Notes: a model not told the origin generated them from the letters alone. A stretch of 64,000 nt of DNA from Hoeflea_A sp965228435 (GCA_965228435.1 OZ245818.1:3720001-3784000); one strand, 5' to 3'; counted from the first letter of the stretch, positions 52,628 through 61,924 are shown. Numbers and translations: made by a program.

Positions 52628-53497
52628 TTGACAAAGACGATCGCGGTCACCGGCGGCAGCGGTGGCGCCGGCCATTTCATCCTGCGTGAACTGCTGGATC
52701 ATGGCTACGCCTGTATCAACATCGACGTCCGTGCGCCTGAGGAAGAGCTGTGTCCGTTCCGTCAGGTCGACATGAATCGCTATGAGGATGTGTTCGAAAG
52801 CCTGGAAGGGACGGAGGCACTGGTTCACTTTGCCGCCAATCCGCATCCGGACGATGATCATTCGGGGGCTGCGGATCGTTTCTCCAACAACACGAACAGC
52901 CTGTTCAATGCCTTCAATGCTGCCCAGGCGCGCGGCATAAGCCGAATTGTGTGGGCTTCATCGGAAACGGTCTACGGGTTCCCGTTCGCGACCAATCGGC
53001 CGGCCAGCATTCCGGTGACTGAAAATGCGCCGCTGCAACCGCAGAACGGGTATGCCCTGTCGAAGGTCGTGTCGGAAGAATTGGCACGACGCATGCACAC
53101 GCTTTACGGCATGGATTTCATCGGCCTGCGCCTCTCCAACGTTCTGTACGACGACGAAGCAGCGGAGCCGAGTTTCCAGAAGATCCCGTCCTACTGGGAG
53201 GATCTCGCCCATCGCAAGTTCAACCTATGGGGCTACGTTGATGCCCGCGACGTCGCCGACGTCGTGCGCAAGGCGCTGGAAATTGAATTCACCGGAGCGG
53301 ACGTCTTTTCCATCGCCGCACCGGACACGATCATGAAGCAGGACAGTCGCACGCTGATCGACGCGGTCTTTCCAGGCGTCCAAGTTCATGCGGGACACAA
53401 GGGCCGCGACGCCATGCTGAATTGTGAAAAGGCGCGCGTGGTGCTGGACTTCGATCCGCAATATACATGGTCGCGGGTACTGGGAATCGACGCATGA
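52628..53497 (+). CDS. NAD-dependent extended SDR (epimerase/dehydratase or uronate dehydrogenase-like)
   Basis: About 289 residues starting at a TTG placed seven bases after AGGAGGG, one base past the ATPase stop codon. The Rossmann motif is VTGGSGGAGHFI and the catalytic pair is in YALSK (Tyr and Lys). ASSETVYGFP provides the Ser region. The lengths and motifs fit extended SDRs such as sugar-nucleotide epimerases or uronate/aldose 1-dehydrogenases. In an operon with sugar uptake and an acid-sugar dehydratase, oxidation of the imported sugar to a lactone/acid is the likely role; this is inference from context. Confidence 0.82.
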   Translation: MTKTIAVTGGSGGAGHFILRELLDHGYACINIDVRAPEEELCPFRQVDMNRYEDVFESLEGTEALVHFAANPHPDDDHSGAADRFSNNTNSLFNAFNAAQARGISRIVWASSETVYGFPFATNRPASIPVTENAPLQPQNGYALSKVVSEELARRMHTLYGMDFIGLRLSNVLYDDEAAEPSFQKIPSYWEDLAHRKFNLWGYVDARDVADVVRKALEIEFTGADVFSIAAPDTIMKQDSRTLIDAVFPGVQVHAGHKGRDAMLNCEKARVVLDFDPQYTWSRVLGIDA

Positions 53498-54627
53498 TCA
53501 TTACCGACATCAAAACCATCCTCGTCAAGGAATGGCGCACCATGCTGTTCGTCATGGTGGAGACTGATGCCGGCATCTATGGCCTTGGCGAAAGCGGCCT
53601 GACCAGCCGTGAGTTGGCCGTCGACGGTATGATCAAACATCTCAAGACATTGCTGATCGGCCGGGACCCGGCCCGCATCGAGCATCACTGGCAGACCATG
53701 TGGCGCTCCGGATTCCATCCGTCGGGTCAGGTGCTGTCGGCGGCGATCGCCGCGATCGACATCGCGTTGTGGGACATCAAGGGCAAGGCGCTTGGTGCAC
53801 CAGTCTACGAACTGCTGGGCGGCAAGGCGCGCGACCGGGTGCTCAGCTATTGTCACATTGGTGGAGAGACGCCGGAGGAAACGCTTCTCCAGGCACGGGC
53901 TCGGGTGGAGGAAGGTTGGCGTTGCATCCGCTGGGAGCCGAGCTATGGTCCCGACGGGCTCATGGACGGACGGCACGCGGTCGACAAGGCCATCGCCGAA
54001 TTCGGCCTGCTGCGCCGGGAACTGGGCGCCAAGGTCGAACTGGTGTTCGATGCCCACACCAAGCTGACGCCGTCAGAGGCGGCGTTCCTGTGCCGCCGGA
54101 TCGAGAATGACAGGCCGTTTTTCATCGAGGATCCGCTGCGCAGCGAATACCCGAATGGTTATGCGACACTGCGTCAGCAAACCAGTGTGCCGATCGCCGC
54201 CGGCGAGCAGCTTGCGTCGAAGTGGATGTTCAGGCCTTTCATTGAGCAGGACCTGATCGACTATGCACGTATCGATCTTTGCATCGTCGGCGGATTGACG
54301 GAATCGAAAAAGATCGCAGCCGCCTGCGAAACCCACATGATCGATCTCGCCGTGCACAATCCCATGGGTCCGGTGTCAACGGCAGCATGCCTGCATCTCA
54401 ATCTGTCCTGCCCCAACGTGCTGGTTCAGGAGCTGCCAAAACGCCCGGGTGAATGCATGCCGAAGGCATTCTCTACGGATCAGGTATGGGAGAAGGGCTA
54501 TCTAACCTGTGCCGGCGAACCCGGTCTCGGTGTTTCGCTCAATCCGGAATATCTGGCGGATTATCCGTTCGAAGCGGAGCACCTGCCGATCCTGCACAGG
54601 GCTGATGGATCCTATGCGAACTGGTAG
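53494..54627 (+). CDS. Enolase-superfamily acid-sugar dehydratase (galactonate dehydratase-like)
   Basis: About 377 residues of the mandelate racemase subgroup. Metal ligands appear in VFDAHTKLTPSEA, FFIEDPLRSEYP and IAAGEQLASKW, and the catalytic-type histidine in LAVHNPMGPVST. The HNPMGP and NVLVQE elements are typical of D-galactonate dehydratase relatives. It should dehydrate an aldonic or uronic acid to a 2-keto-3-deoxy product. The ATG overlaps the SDR stop (ATGA). No 2-keto-3-deoxy-acid kinase or aldolase is present in this operon, so the pathway must be completed elsewhere. Confidence 0.85.
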   Translation: MIITDIKTILVKEWRTMLFVMVETDAGIYGLGESGLTSRELAVDGMIKHLKTLLIGRDPARIEHHWQTMWRSGFHPSGQVLSAAIAAIDIALWDIKGKALGAPVYELLGGKARDRVLSYCHIGGETPEETLLQARARVEEGWRCIRWEPSYGPDGLMDGRHAVDKAIAEFGLLRRELGAKVELVFDAHTKLTPSEAAFLCRRIENDRPFFIEDPLRSEYPNGYATLRQQTSVPIAAGEQLASKWMFRPFIEQDLIDYARIDLCIVGGLTESKKIAAACETHMIDLAVHNPMGPVSTAACLHLNLSCPNVLVQELPKRPGECMPKAFSTDQVWEKGYLTCAGEPGLGVSLNPEYLADYPFEAEHLPILHRADGSYANW

Positions 54628-54718
54628 AGAGAAACGGACTCTGCCAGAGGACCAGTCCGGGACGCCGTCACAGCCGGCGGTTTCGGGTCGGCCAACCCTT
54701 TGAAACCACCGCGATTTC

Positions 54719-54763
54719 GGGCGCTGTGAAGCCGACGATGACCAGGCCGGCCTCACAGCGCTC
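54719..54763. terminator. Long hairpin between convergent genes
   Basis: GGGCGCTGTGA pairs with TCACAGCGCTCC through nine straight base pairs plus flanking pairs around a 23-nt loop that itself contains GCC/GGC complementarity. It stands between the dehydratase gene and the next minus-strand gene. No T-run follows on the plus strand. A bidirectional terminator is plausible. Confidence 0.45.
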
Positions 54764-54766
54764 CCG

Positions 54767-54934
54767 TCAGGCTTTTTCCGGGGACAGGGTCGGCCTGATC
54801 GGTTTTGCTTTTTTCGGTGTCGCGGGCGCCGCCGCCTCTTGCGGCTCTTCCTTCCAGAAGCGGAAGGCGCCATAAAGCATGAAGGCGATGACCGAACCGC
54901 CAATCAACACAACAATCAGCTCAAGAATAGACAT
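54767..54934 (-). CDS. Small single-pass membrane protein
   Basis: 55 residues: MSILELIVVLIGGSVIAFML is one membrane helix followed by a basic/Pro/Ala-rich tail with several lysines. GGAGG lies six bases upstream of the ATG, giving good start support despite the small size. No family was recognised. It is preceded on the same strand by a YdcH-like gene 28 bp away. Confidence 0.7.
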   Translation of the reverse strand: MSILELIVVLIGGSVIAFMLYGAFRFWKEEPQEAAAPATPKKAKPIRPTLSPEKA

Positions 54935-54962
54935 GGCGTTCCTCCATGGTTGGATGTTGGGT

Positions 54963-55145
54963 TCAGGCCCCTTGCAGGGTGCCCATTCGGCGTTCCATCG
55001 CCTCAATCTGATCACGCAGCTTCAGCTTCATCTTTTTCAGCGCTTTGACCCGGATCGAATCCGGCGCGGGACGACTCTGTTCACCGTGAATTTTGGCTTC
55101 TAGGATTCCATGGCGTGCATAAAGGGACTTGAGGCGGTTTTGCAT
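54963..55145 (-). CDS. YdcH/DUF465-family small coiled-coil protein
   Basis: 60 residues, highly charged and entirely helical (RLKSLYARHGILEAKIHGEQ to RVKALKKMKLKLRDQIEAME), as in the DUF465/YdcH family. AAGGAG is positioned eight bases before the ATG. The family's function is unknown, although it is widespread in alphaproteobacteria, often in paired copies. Confidence 0.88.
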   Translation of the reverse strand: MQNRLKSLYARHGILEAKIHGEQSRPAPDSIRVKALKKMKLKLRDQIEAMERRMGTLQGA

Positions 55146-55245
55146 TGTCTGGTTCTCCTTGCATCCAAGGATATAAGTGCGGTAAGCGATAGCTCAAATT
55201 GATTGTGTCAATTGATCCGATAGATAATCTGTATGGGCTTGACGA

Positions 55246-56163
55246 ATGACCGCACGACCCACGCATCGCCAACTCGAATATCTTGTCGCCGTGGGTGAAA
55301 CCGGACATTTCGGTGCGGCGGCAAAGCAGTGCAACGTGTCGCAACCGACCCTGTCGACCCAACTGCAATTGCTCGAGGACCGGCTCGAAGCCAAGCTGAT
55401 CGACCGCGCCCCCGGCGGAGCGCGACCAACGCCGCTTGGAGAAATAGTCATCGAGCTGGCTCGCGGCGTCCTGTCCACGTTGGATGAAATCAAGGATGTC
55501 ACGCGTCATGCCTCTGAGAACCTCGGTGGTCTGATCCGTCTCGGCGTGGTCCCGACCTTCGGCCCTTATTTTCTGCCCTTCGTGTTACCGAGGCTGCATG
55601 CGCATTATCCCAAGCTGGAGCTCTATATCCGCGAAGAAAGGCCGCCGGATTTGCAACAGGCGATCCTGGCGGGAACCGTTGATTGCGGACTGATGCCGCC
55701 GGAAGATCATGAACGGCTGGAGTTTCGCGAGCTGGTGACGGAAAAGCTCATGCTCGGCATGCCGGTCGACCATCCACTGGCGCAAAAGAAGCGCATTCGG
55801 CTGGACATGCTGAAGGGCGAACGCATGCTGACGCTGGTGCCCGCCCATCAGCTCAGCCGCAATGTGCGCGACTTTTGCGAGGGCGCCGGCGCGGTGCTCA
55901 ACACCGACTACGAGGGTACCAGCCTGGACGCGGTGCGCCAGATGGTGTCGATCGGCATGGGCCTGTCGCTGTTTCCGGAGTTCTACATATCCTCTGAGTT
56001 TCCGAAGGAGAGTCGGGTCGTATTGCGCGATGTGGAGGGCTGGTCGCTGTCCCGTTCGATCGGTGTTGCCTGGCGAAAGGGCTCGGTGAGAAAGGCGCAA
56101 TACCGGCAGCTTTGCAAGGAATTCGAAATTTCGATCGCGGAGTTTCGCGGGCAGGGCGGCTGA
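55246..56163 (+). CDS. LysR-type regulator related to OxyR but lacking the peroxidatic cysteine
   Basis: 305 residues. The N-terminal helix-turn-helix reads HFGAAAKQCNVSQPTLSTQL, and the effector domain follows OxyR spacing: RLGVVPTFGPYFLPFVLPRL and TSLDAVRQMVSIGMGLSLFP. In the redox loop the aligned sequence is PAHQLSRNVRDFC: the position of E. coli C199 is Gln, while the resolving C208 equivalent is present. Hence H2O2 sensing through a C199-C208 disulfide is not expected. It may respond to another ligand or act constitutively. Close overlap is absent; the convergent SRPBCC gene ends on the next base. Confidence 0.88.
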   Translation: MTARPTHRQLEYLVAVGETGHFGAAAKQCNVSQPTLSTQLQLLEDRLEAKLIDRAPGGARPTPLGEIVIELARGVLSTLDEIKDVTRHASENLGGLIRLGVVPTFGPYFLPFVLPRLHAHYPKLELYIREERPPDLQQAILAGTVDCGLMPPEDHERLEFRELVTEKLMLGMPVDHPLAQKKRIRLDMLKGERMLTLVPAHQLSRNVRDFCEGAGAVLNTDYEGTSLDAVRQMVSIGMGLSLFPEFYISSEFPKESRVVLRDVEGWSLSRSIGVAWRKGSVRKAQYRQLCKEFEISIAEFRGQGG

Positions 56164-56583
56164 TCAGTCTTCAACCAGGCTTTTGAGCCGCGCCAACTGG
56201 TTGCCGTCTGCCCGGCGGATCATCGGCTTGAGAAGCGGCAGGAACAGCCTGAACAAGCCATGCGCCATGCAGTTGGCCTGAAGTGTGACTGTTGTGCCTG
56301 CGTCTCCGCTGTTGACGATCCGGTATTCGTATTCGGCCGTGACAGGCCCCTGGGTCGAAACAAGCGTCATCGCCCGCAGTGGCTCGAAGCGATCGACGGA
56401 GCTGCTGCGTTCCTTGCCCCGGGCAGAAAAGATCAACTTCGAACCGGTAGCGAGCGGAGCTCCATCGGCCGTGCGCATCGCGTCGACACTGTCCATCCAC
56501 CGAGCCATCATGGCCGGATCGGTCAGGTGCACCCAGACCGTTTCGACCGGTGCGTCGATTGTTTCCTCAACTTCGAAAATCAC
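56164..56583 (-). CDS. SRPBCC/polyketide cyclase-like protein
   Basis: About 139 residues of START-like fold: IFEVEETIDAPVETVWVHLT is the first strand and helix, with MARWMDSVDAM and EYEYRIVNSGDAGTTVTL in later strands. These proteins bind hydrophobic ligands in a deep cavity. The start is set at GTG 56583 because GGAGG is exactly six bases upstream; ATG 56616 has none. Its stop abuts the LysR gene stop on the other strand. Confidence 0.82.
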   Translation of the reverse strand: MIFEVEETIDAPVETVWVHLTDPAMMARWMDSVDAMRTADGAPLATGSKLIFSARGKERSSSVDRFEPLRAMTLVSTQGPVTAEYEYRIVNSGDAGTTVTLQANCMAHGLFRLFLPLLKPMIRRADGNQLARLKSLVED

Positions 56584-56676
56584 GTTGTGCCTCCGCCGTT
56601 TCTCGTCGGAAGGCATAGTCGGGCAGAGGCGGCAAGACTTGTAAAAATCGGAAGCAGCGCCAGAGATTTTACAAAG

Positions 56677-57396
56677 TCATTCCACCTTCACGTCTGTGTT
56701 GATGTGAAAACGGGCGGGATCGAAAATCGCCGACGATACTTCGATCAGTCGATCGTCAGAGTCGAAGAGATGGGCAAGGATCTGCATGACCGGAGCGCCT
56801 GGCTGCAGCCCCATCGCCGCCGCCGCCATCTCTGGACACGCGATCGCCATAACCTTCTGGCTCAATCGGGCGACGTTTGCACCGAACGCGCTCTCCACCA
56901 CTTCGAACACCGCGCCGACATCCGTCCCCAGTGCCGGCTCAATACCGGCATACCGGCCGGTGACGTAGATCTGCGACCAGTTGAACGGCAACTCGTCATC
57001 GGCGATTTGTCGGGTGCCGGTGATCTCGAGCCAGTACCCGGTTTCGCTGACAAGTCCCTGAAGCACGTCGATGGTGCCATCGGCGACGTTACGGGTTCCG
57101 GTGATGTGGAGCCTGGTATCGCGTCCAACGCTCAATACGTCATGGAGGCCGCTGGTCACCATGGTGAAACGGGAAACCGGGCGGTCGGCGATCACGTGGG
57201 TGCCGGCTCTTTTCCTGCGTTGGAGGATGCCCTTGTCTTCCAGGCTGGAGAGAGCGAGGCGAAGCGTCGAGCGGCTGATTCCCATTTGTTCCGCGAGTTC
57301 TTCCTCACGTGGCAGCCGCGTTCCAACGGGCCAGGGACCAGTTTGAATCCTGTCCAGAATGTCCTGCTCGACGCGGGAATGAAGCGGTTGGCTCAT
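56677..57396 (-). CDS. GntR-family regulator with UTRA-type domain
   Basis: About 239 residues. The DNA-binding part is RLPREEELAEQMGISRSTLR with the EDKGILQRRKRAGTHV wing. The C-terminal UTRA fold (ELPFNWSQIYVTGRYAGIE, LQPGAPVMQILAHLFD) binds a small ligand. It is the last gene of the hyu-TRAP operon and its ATG overlaps the dctM stop by four bases, so the regulator is made with the transporter it probably controls, a classical feedback layout. No operator can be assigned inside the window. Confidence 0.9.
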   Translation of the reverse strand: MSQPLHSRVEQDILDRIQTGPWPVGTRLPREEELAEQMGISRSTLRLALSSLEDKGILQRRKRAGTHVIADRPVSRFTMVTSGLHDVLSVGRDTRLHITGTRNVADGTIDVLQGLVSETGYWLEITGTRQIADDELPFNWSQIYVTGRYAGIEPALGTDVGAVFEVVESAFGANVARLSQKVMAIACPEMAAAAMGLQPGAPVMQILAHLFDSDDRLIEVSSAIFDPARFHINTDVKVE

Positions 57397-58682
57397 TGCA
57401 TGGTTCCGGGAAGCCAAAGGGCGAGTTCTGGAACAAAGGCGAGAAACAGCGCAAAAGCAAGCAGGATGAAGAAAAACGGGATCGCGGATCGTGCTATCCG
57501 TCCGATGCTTTCGCCGGTCTGCGACTGGATGACGAAAAGATTGAAGCCGATCGGCGGGGTGATCTGCGAAATCTCCACCGCGACAACAACGAAAACCCCG
57601 AACCAGATCGGATCGTATCCGGCAGCGGTGATCAGCGGCAGTGTGATCGGCAGTGTCATGACGATGATCGATGTGCCGTCCAGAAACATGCCGATGAAGA
57701 CGTAGAATACCAGGAGGACAGCGATCAGAGCAAAGGGAGAAAGTCCAAGCGCGGCGATTTGCTCGGCGACAGCGCGCGGTATGCCGAGGAAACCGAAGGC
57801 TGAATTCAGCAACGCCGCACCCATGATGATCAGCCCGATCATGGCGCTGGTGCGCACGGCTCGGCGCCCGGCACCGATCATGCCGGAGAGGGAGAACTGG
57901 CCGGTCAGGGCGGCGATGATGGCCGCGCCCAGGACGCCGACCGCTGCCAGTTCAGTCGGGCTGGCCAATCCCAAATAGAGCGATCCCATGATGGCGATGA
58001 TGAGCGCGGCGACCGGCCCGATGCGCCGCAGACCCTCGACCCGATGCCGCCAGGTCGGACGGTCGCCGCGCGGCTGCGACCCGCTGAGCATCTGATGCAG
58101 CGCTATATAAGCCATGTAGACCAGCGCCAGGGTGATGCCGGGGATGACACCGGCAACGAACAGTTCCAGGATCGACTGTTCGGCGACGACACCGTAGATG
58201 ATCATGATGATGGAGGGCGGGATCAGGAAGCCAAGCGTGCCGGCGCCGGCCAGCGATCCCATGGAGAGATTGCGGTCATAGCCGCGGGCAGCCAACTCCG
58301 GCAGCGTGACGCGGCCGACGATTGCTGTCGTCGCCGCCGACGACCCGGAAACTGCGGCAAATAAAGTGGAGCCTGCGACATTGACATGCAGCAGGCCGCC
58401 GGGAAGACGTCCAACCCAGGGTGCCAGGCCTGAGAACAGGGCGCGTCCAAGCCGCGCCGAGACGAGAATCTCGCTCATCAGGATGAACAGCGGCAGCGAC
58501 AACAGCTCCAGCGCGGTCAGCGAGCCCCAGATCACCTTGCCCGAGAACACGTCCATGGGGATGTTGGGTTTGAAGACCGCAAGCAGGACGTAGCCAACGG
58601 CGAACAGCGACAGCCCGATCCAGACGGAGGACCCGAGCAGGATCAGAAACAGAAGGACGGCGACCAGGCCGATATCAAACAT
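57393..58682 (-). CDS. dctM: TRAP transporter large permease (DctM)
   Basis: About 429 residues, twelve-helix membrane protein. Its family landmarks include LPLFILMSEILVSARLGRAL near the N-terminus, LAGAGTLGFLIPPSIIMIIY in the middle and TPPIGFNLFVIQS near the C-terminus. It couples solute uptake to sodium or proton gradients. The ATG at 58682 overlaps the small permease by eight bases; the longer frame from 58706 is less likely. Confidence 0.93.
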   Translation of the reverse strand: MFDIGLVAVLLFLILLGSSVWIGLSLFAVGYVLLAVFKPNIPMDVFSGKVIWGSLTALELLSLPLFILMSEILVSARLGRALFSGLAPWVGRLPGGLLHVNVAGSTLFAAVSGSSAATTAIVGRVTLPELAARGYDRNLSMGSLAGAGTLGFLIPPSIIMIIYGVVAEQSILELFVAGVIPGITLALVYMAYIALHQMLSGSQPRGDRPTWRHRVEGLRRIGPVAALIIAIMGSLYLGLASPTELAAVGVLGAAIIAALTGQFSLSGMIGAGRRAVRTSAMIGLIIMGAALLNSAFGFLGIPRAVAEQIAALGLSPFALIAVLLVFYVFIGMFLDGTSIIVMTLPITLPLITAAGYDPIWFGVFVVVAVEISQITPPIGFNLFVIQSQTGESIGRIARSAIPFFFILLAFALFLAFVPELALWLPGTMQ

Positions 58683-59208
58683 CGGCGGTCTCCGGGGGAA
58701 GGGCATCCGCCTGCCGTTCCTCGAAGGTGCGGCCGGTCAAAAGGCGTATCAACCGGGCCAGCATGTCGAACCACAACTGGATGGCACCGATCAGCAGCAC
58801 GCCCTGCGGGATGGCCAAAGGCGTGCGCACCACGCTTGCCGAGACGAGACCGCGTTCATAGGACGTGGAAAACGCATTGAAGAGTGCGGCGATGATCAGC
58901 GCCACGATGACCAGGGCGACGCAGTTCGCGGCGCCGTCGATCCATCGCCGCAGCGTCGGCGGACTGGCCTCCAGAATCAGCGAAACGCGGACATGGGTGG
59001 CGGTCCGGAGTGCCCGTCCGGAGGCCAGTGCAAACACCGACGCCATGGCGAATGCACTGTATTCCCAGGAATAGGGCAGGCTGTGGCTAAGGAAGCCTCG
59101 GGCGAAGACCTCCGCCAGCATCAGCGCACCGAACCCATATAGAAGCAGCACTGCGCAGCCCTCCAGGGTGCGAGAGCTGCGGTCAATCAAGCCAAGAAAT
59201 CGATCCAT
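58675..59208 (-). CDS. dctQ: TRAP transporter small permease (DctQ)
   Basis: 177 residues with four membrane helices. LPYSWEYSAFAMASVFALAS and RTATHVRVSLILEASP are the characteristic loop sequences of DctQ proteins. It partners DctM in the inner membrane. A 44-bp gap separates it from dctP. Confidence 0.9.
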   Translation of the reverse strand: MDRFLGLIDRSSRTLEGCAVLLLYGFGALMLAEVFARGFLSHSLPYSWEYSAFAMASVFALASGRALRTATHVRVSLILEASPPTLRRWIDGAANCVALVIVALIIAALFNAFSTSYERGLVSASVVRTPLAIPQGVLLIGAIQLWFDMLARLIRLLTGRTFEERQADALPPETADV

Positions 59209-59252
59209 TCCGCCTGAGCGACCGGGCCCTCGGCGGGCCCGGCGCTGCTCCG

Positions 59253-60245
59253 TTACTTGCCGAGCTTAGCAGAGTATGCGTCGATAATCGGCTTGGCATC
59301 CGGGTTTTTGGAGATGTAGTCGGCCCACATGGACTTGCCCGCCTCAGCCATCTTTGCCTTGAGCGAATCGTCGGCTGCGCTGACCGTCATGCCGTTCTGC
59401 TCCAGAATGGCGATCTTGCCGTCATCCTCGGCCGCCGAGACCGCCCAGAATTCGGCTTCCATCTTGTCGGCAAGGCCTTGGATGACCTCCCGTTCCTGTT
59501 CGGTCAATGCGTTCCAGGCATCCAGATTGACGGTAACGGCGTCGGTCGAGGTGCTCCAGTTCAGAGGATTGAAATGGTCGGTGAACTGCCAAAGCTTGCC
59601 ATCGACACCGGATGAAGAGGACGTGGCGGCGCCGTCGATGGTGCCGGCCGCCGCGGCTGCCGCCACGTCACCCCAAGGCATTTCCAATGGTGCTGCGCCC
59701 AGCTTTTCAAGGAACTCGAAACTTGCCGCGTTGAAGGCGCGGATCCGCTGCCCGGACATGTCGTCGGCGCTGACGATCGCCTGTTTGGAATAGACGCCCG
59801 GGCTCGGCCACGGCACGTAGTAGAGGATCTTCTGGTTGTGATCCGCGGCGATCTTGTCGAACACCGGTCCGGCGACCTCCAGAAATGCCTTCATTTCTTC
59901 CTGGCCCTGAATGAGATAGGGCAGGGTGTCCATGGACAGCAACGGTTCGGCGCTGGAGCCGGCCTGCAGGAACAGAAGCATGTCGGCCATCTGCACCACG
60001 CCGGTTTCCACCGCCGACATTTTTTCGGTCACCTTGACCCCGATTTCACCGCCGACGTGCACGGTGATGTCGACCGAACCGTCGGTTGCTTCGCGCACCG
60101 CGTCGGCGAAGGCCATGGCATTCTTGGCGTGGAAGTTGCCGGCGGGCCAGGCGGTGGATAAGTCCCATTTGGTTTCCGCCAATGCCATTCCGGTGCCCAA
60201 CGTCAGGCAAATGCCGGCCGCGACAATGCTCTTGAAGTGTTTCAT
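59253..60245 (-). CDS. dctP: TRAP transporter substrate-binding protein (DctP)
   Basis: 330 residues with signal peptide FKSIVAAGICLTLGTGMALA. The DctP fold is recognisable in WDLSTAWPAGNFHAKNAMAF, RIRAFNAASFEFLEKLGAAP, and the long hinge helix. The substrate-contact arginine of TRAP receptors for carboxylates is probably the one in QRIRAFN. Given the adjacent hydantoinase genes, the ligand may be a hydantoin, 5-oxoproline or a derived carbamoyl acid. The start overlaps the hyuB stop as ATGA. Confidence 0.92.
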   Translation of the reverse strand: MKHFKSIVAAGICLTLGTGMALAETKWDLSTAWPAGNFHAKNAMAFADAVREATDGSVDITVHVGGEIGVKVTEKMSAVETGVVQMADMLLFLQAGSSAEPLLSMDTLPYLIQGQEEMKAFLEVAGPVFDKIAADHNQKILYYVPWPSPGVYSKQAIVSADDMSGQRIRAFNAASFEFLEKLGAAPLEMPWGDVAAAAAAGTIDGAATSSSSGVDGKLWQFTDHFNPLNWSTSTDAVTVNLDAWNALTEQEREVIQGLADKMEAEFWAVSAAEDDGKIAILEQNGMTVSAADDSLKAKMAEAGKSMWADYISKNPDAKPIIDAYSAKLGK

Positions 60246-61924
60246 GACTGGTTTCCTCCTGTCGGATTCCTGAAGTTGTATAGCCCACGGGCCGCCTCCT
60301 CGCTGACGAGACCCTGTGCCACATCGCGCGCAACTGCAGCTCTGTCGCGCGTTTTCGGGTCGCCAAACCCGCCTCCGCCGGGCGTCTGGAGAATCAGCCG
60401 CTCGCCCGCCGGTATTTCGTGAAGACCCTTGTCTTCGATGATCGTTCCGTTTGTCAGTTCGACCCGCCCGGTCGCTCCGTCGAGACCGCCAGACCGGCCT
60501 GCCGGCGCAGTCGTCAGGCGCTCAAAGGCGGCGGCCGACAGTCTCAGCGGCATATGCGTACGGGCGCCGACCTCGATGACCTGGCCGAGGCCGCCGCGAT
60601 ATCGCCCGGCGCCGCCGCTGTCGCGCAGGAACTCCTTGCGGTGATAGACAAGCGGGGCAGCAGCTTCGGCGATTTCGACCGGCACAGCGCCGACGCCGGA
60701 CGGAAAGGCAGTCGTCGACAGGCCGTCGCTACCGGGACGGGCGCCCATGCCGCCAAGCGCCACATTGAGGGAGGTGAACGGATAGTCTCCGCCGCCTGAA
60801 ATCGACATGGTCCAAAGCGCGCCGGAACTCTCCGCCAGGACCCGCTCCGGAAGGGCCTGAGCGAGACATCCCAGCATCAGGTCGGGCAGGGCCTGGCCGA
60901 TGACATGGCGGGCCGTTACCGGTGCTGGCCGTTCGGCACTGACGATCAGGCCTCTGGGTGCAGTGACCGAAATCGCGCCGAGCGATGCGGCGTTGTTGGG
61001 AACATGCGAGGCAAGAAGTGCACGAATTCCGAAAGACGCATAGGCGATCGAGTAGTTCAGCGGGCAGTTGATGCCGCGCTCGACAGCCGCAGCCGACCCG
61101 GCAAGATCGACATCGATCCGATCGTCCGAAACGGTCATCGCCGCCTTCAACCCGATCGGGCTGTTGTAGCCGTCGAGTGTGAGCTCATTGACGTAACGGC
61201 CGTTCGGAACCGCCGAAATTGCTTCCTGCATGCCGCGACGGGAGCGGTCCAGGATGAAGGCGGAGACGGGTTCCAGAGATCCGAATTCGAAGTCGGCGAG
61301 CAGCTCCGTCAGTCGGGCGACACCGGTATCGTTGCAGCTCAGGAGCGACAGGATGTCGCCGCGCGCCTCCTTGGGGATACGTGAGTTCGCGGTGATGACG
61401 GACAGGATGTCTTCGTTCAGCTCACCCGCCTTGCGCAGTCGGGTCACAGGAATGACCACACCCTCCTCGAAGACCGAGCGTCCTTCGGCGGACCAGCCGA
61501 GCCCGCCGACATCGACCACATGGCTGGTCGAGGCGAGGTAGCCGACGATCGTCCCGTTCAGGAAGGCCGGCGTGACAACGACGAAATCGAAGACATGCCC
61601 CGCCCCGAGCCACGGGTCGTTGGTCGTCAGCGCGTCGCCGGGGACCAGCGTGCCGGCCGGGATGTGTTCGAGAATGGCGCGGACGGAAGCTGCCATCGTG
61701 TTGACATGACCGGGCGTGCCGGTCACCGCCTGGGCGAGCATGTCCCCGTCAGCGTTGAATATGCCGGCCGAGAGATCGCCTGATTCCCGGACGATCGGGC
61801 CGAAGGCGACACGCATCAGGACATTGGCCTGTTCCTCGCAAACCGAGATGAGCCGGTTCCAGACCACGTCCAGCCGGATCATTTCAGCGTCCGACAGCGC
61901 GGTGGCTTGTTGATCAGGGATCAT
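60242..61924 (-). CDS. hyuB: Hydantoinase B / 5-oxoprolinase beta-type subunit (HyuB)
   Basis: 560 residues of the HyuB family. Hallmarks are LISVCEEQANVLMRVAFGPI near the N-terminus, GDALTTNDPWLGAGH, HVVDVGGLGWSAEGRSVFEE and the Gly-rich C-terminus GGAGRYRGGLGQVIEVG. With HyuA it forms an ATP-dependent amidohydrolase that opens a cyclic amide such as hydantoin or 5-oxoproline. ATGA overlaps with both hyuA and dctP. Confidence 0.95.
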   Translation of the reverse strand: MIPDQQATALSDAEMIRLDVVWNRLISVCEEQANVLMRVAFGPIVRESGDLSAGIFNADGDMLAQAVTGTPGHVNTMAASVRAILEHIPAGTLVPGDALTTNDPWLGAGHVFDFVVVTPAFLNGTIVGYLASTSHVVDVGGLGWSAEGRSVFEEGVVIPVTRLRKAGELNEDILSVITANSRIPKEARGDILSLLSCNDTGVARLTELLADFEFGSLEPVSAFILDRSRRGMQEAISAVPNGRYVNELTLDGYNSPIGLKAAMTVSDDRIDVDLAGSAAAVERGINCPLNYSIAYASFGIRALLASHVPNNAASLGAISVTAPRGLIVSAERPAPVTARHVIGQALPDLMLGCLAQALPERVLAESSGALWTMSISGGGDYPFTSLNVALGGMGARPGSDGLSTTAFPSGVGAVPVEIAEAAAPLVYHRKEFLRDSGGAGRYRGGLGQVIEVGARTHMPLRLSAAAFERLTTAPAGRSGGLDGATGRVELTNGTIIEDKGLHEIPAGERLILQTPGGGGFGDPKTRDRAAVARDVAQGLVSEEAARGLYNFRNPTGGNQS

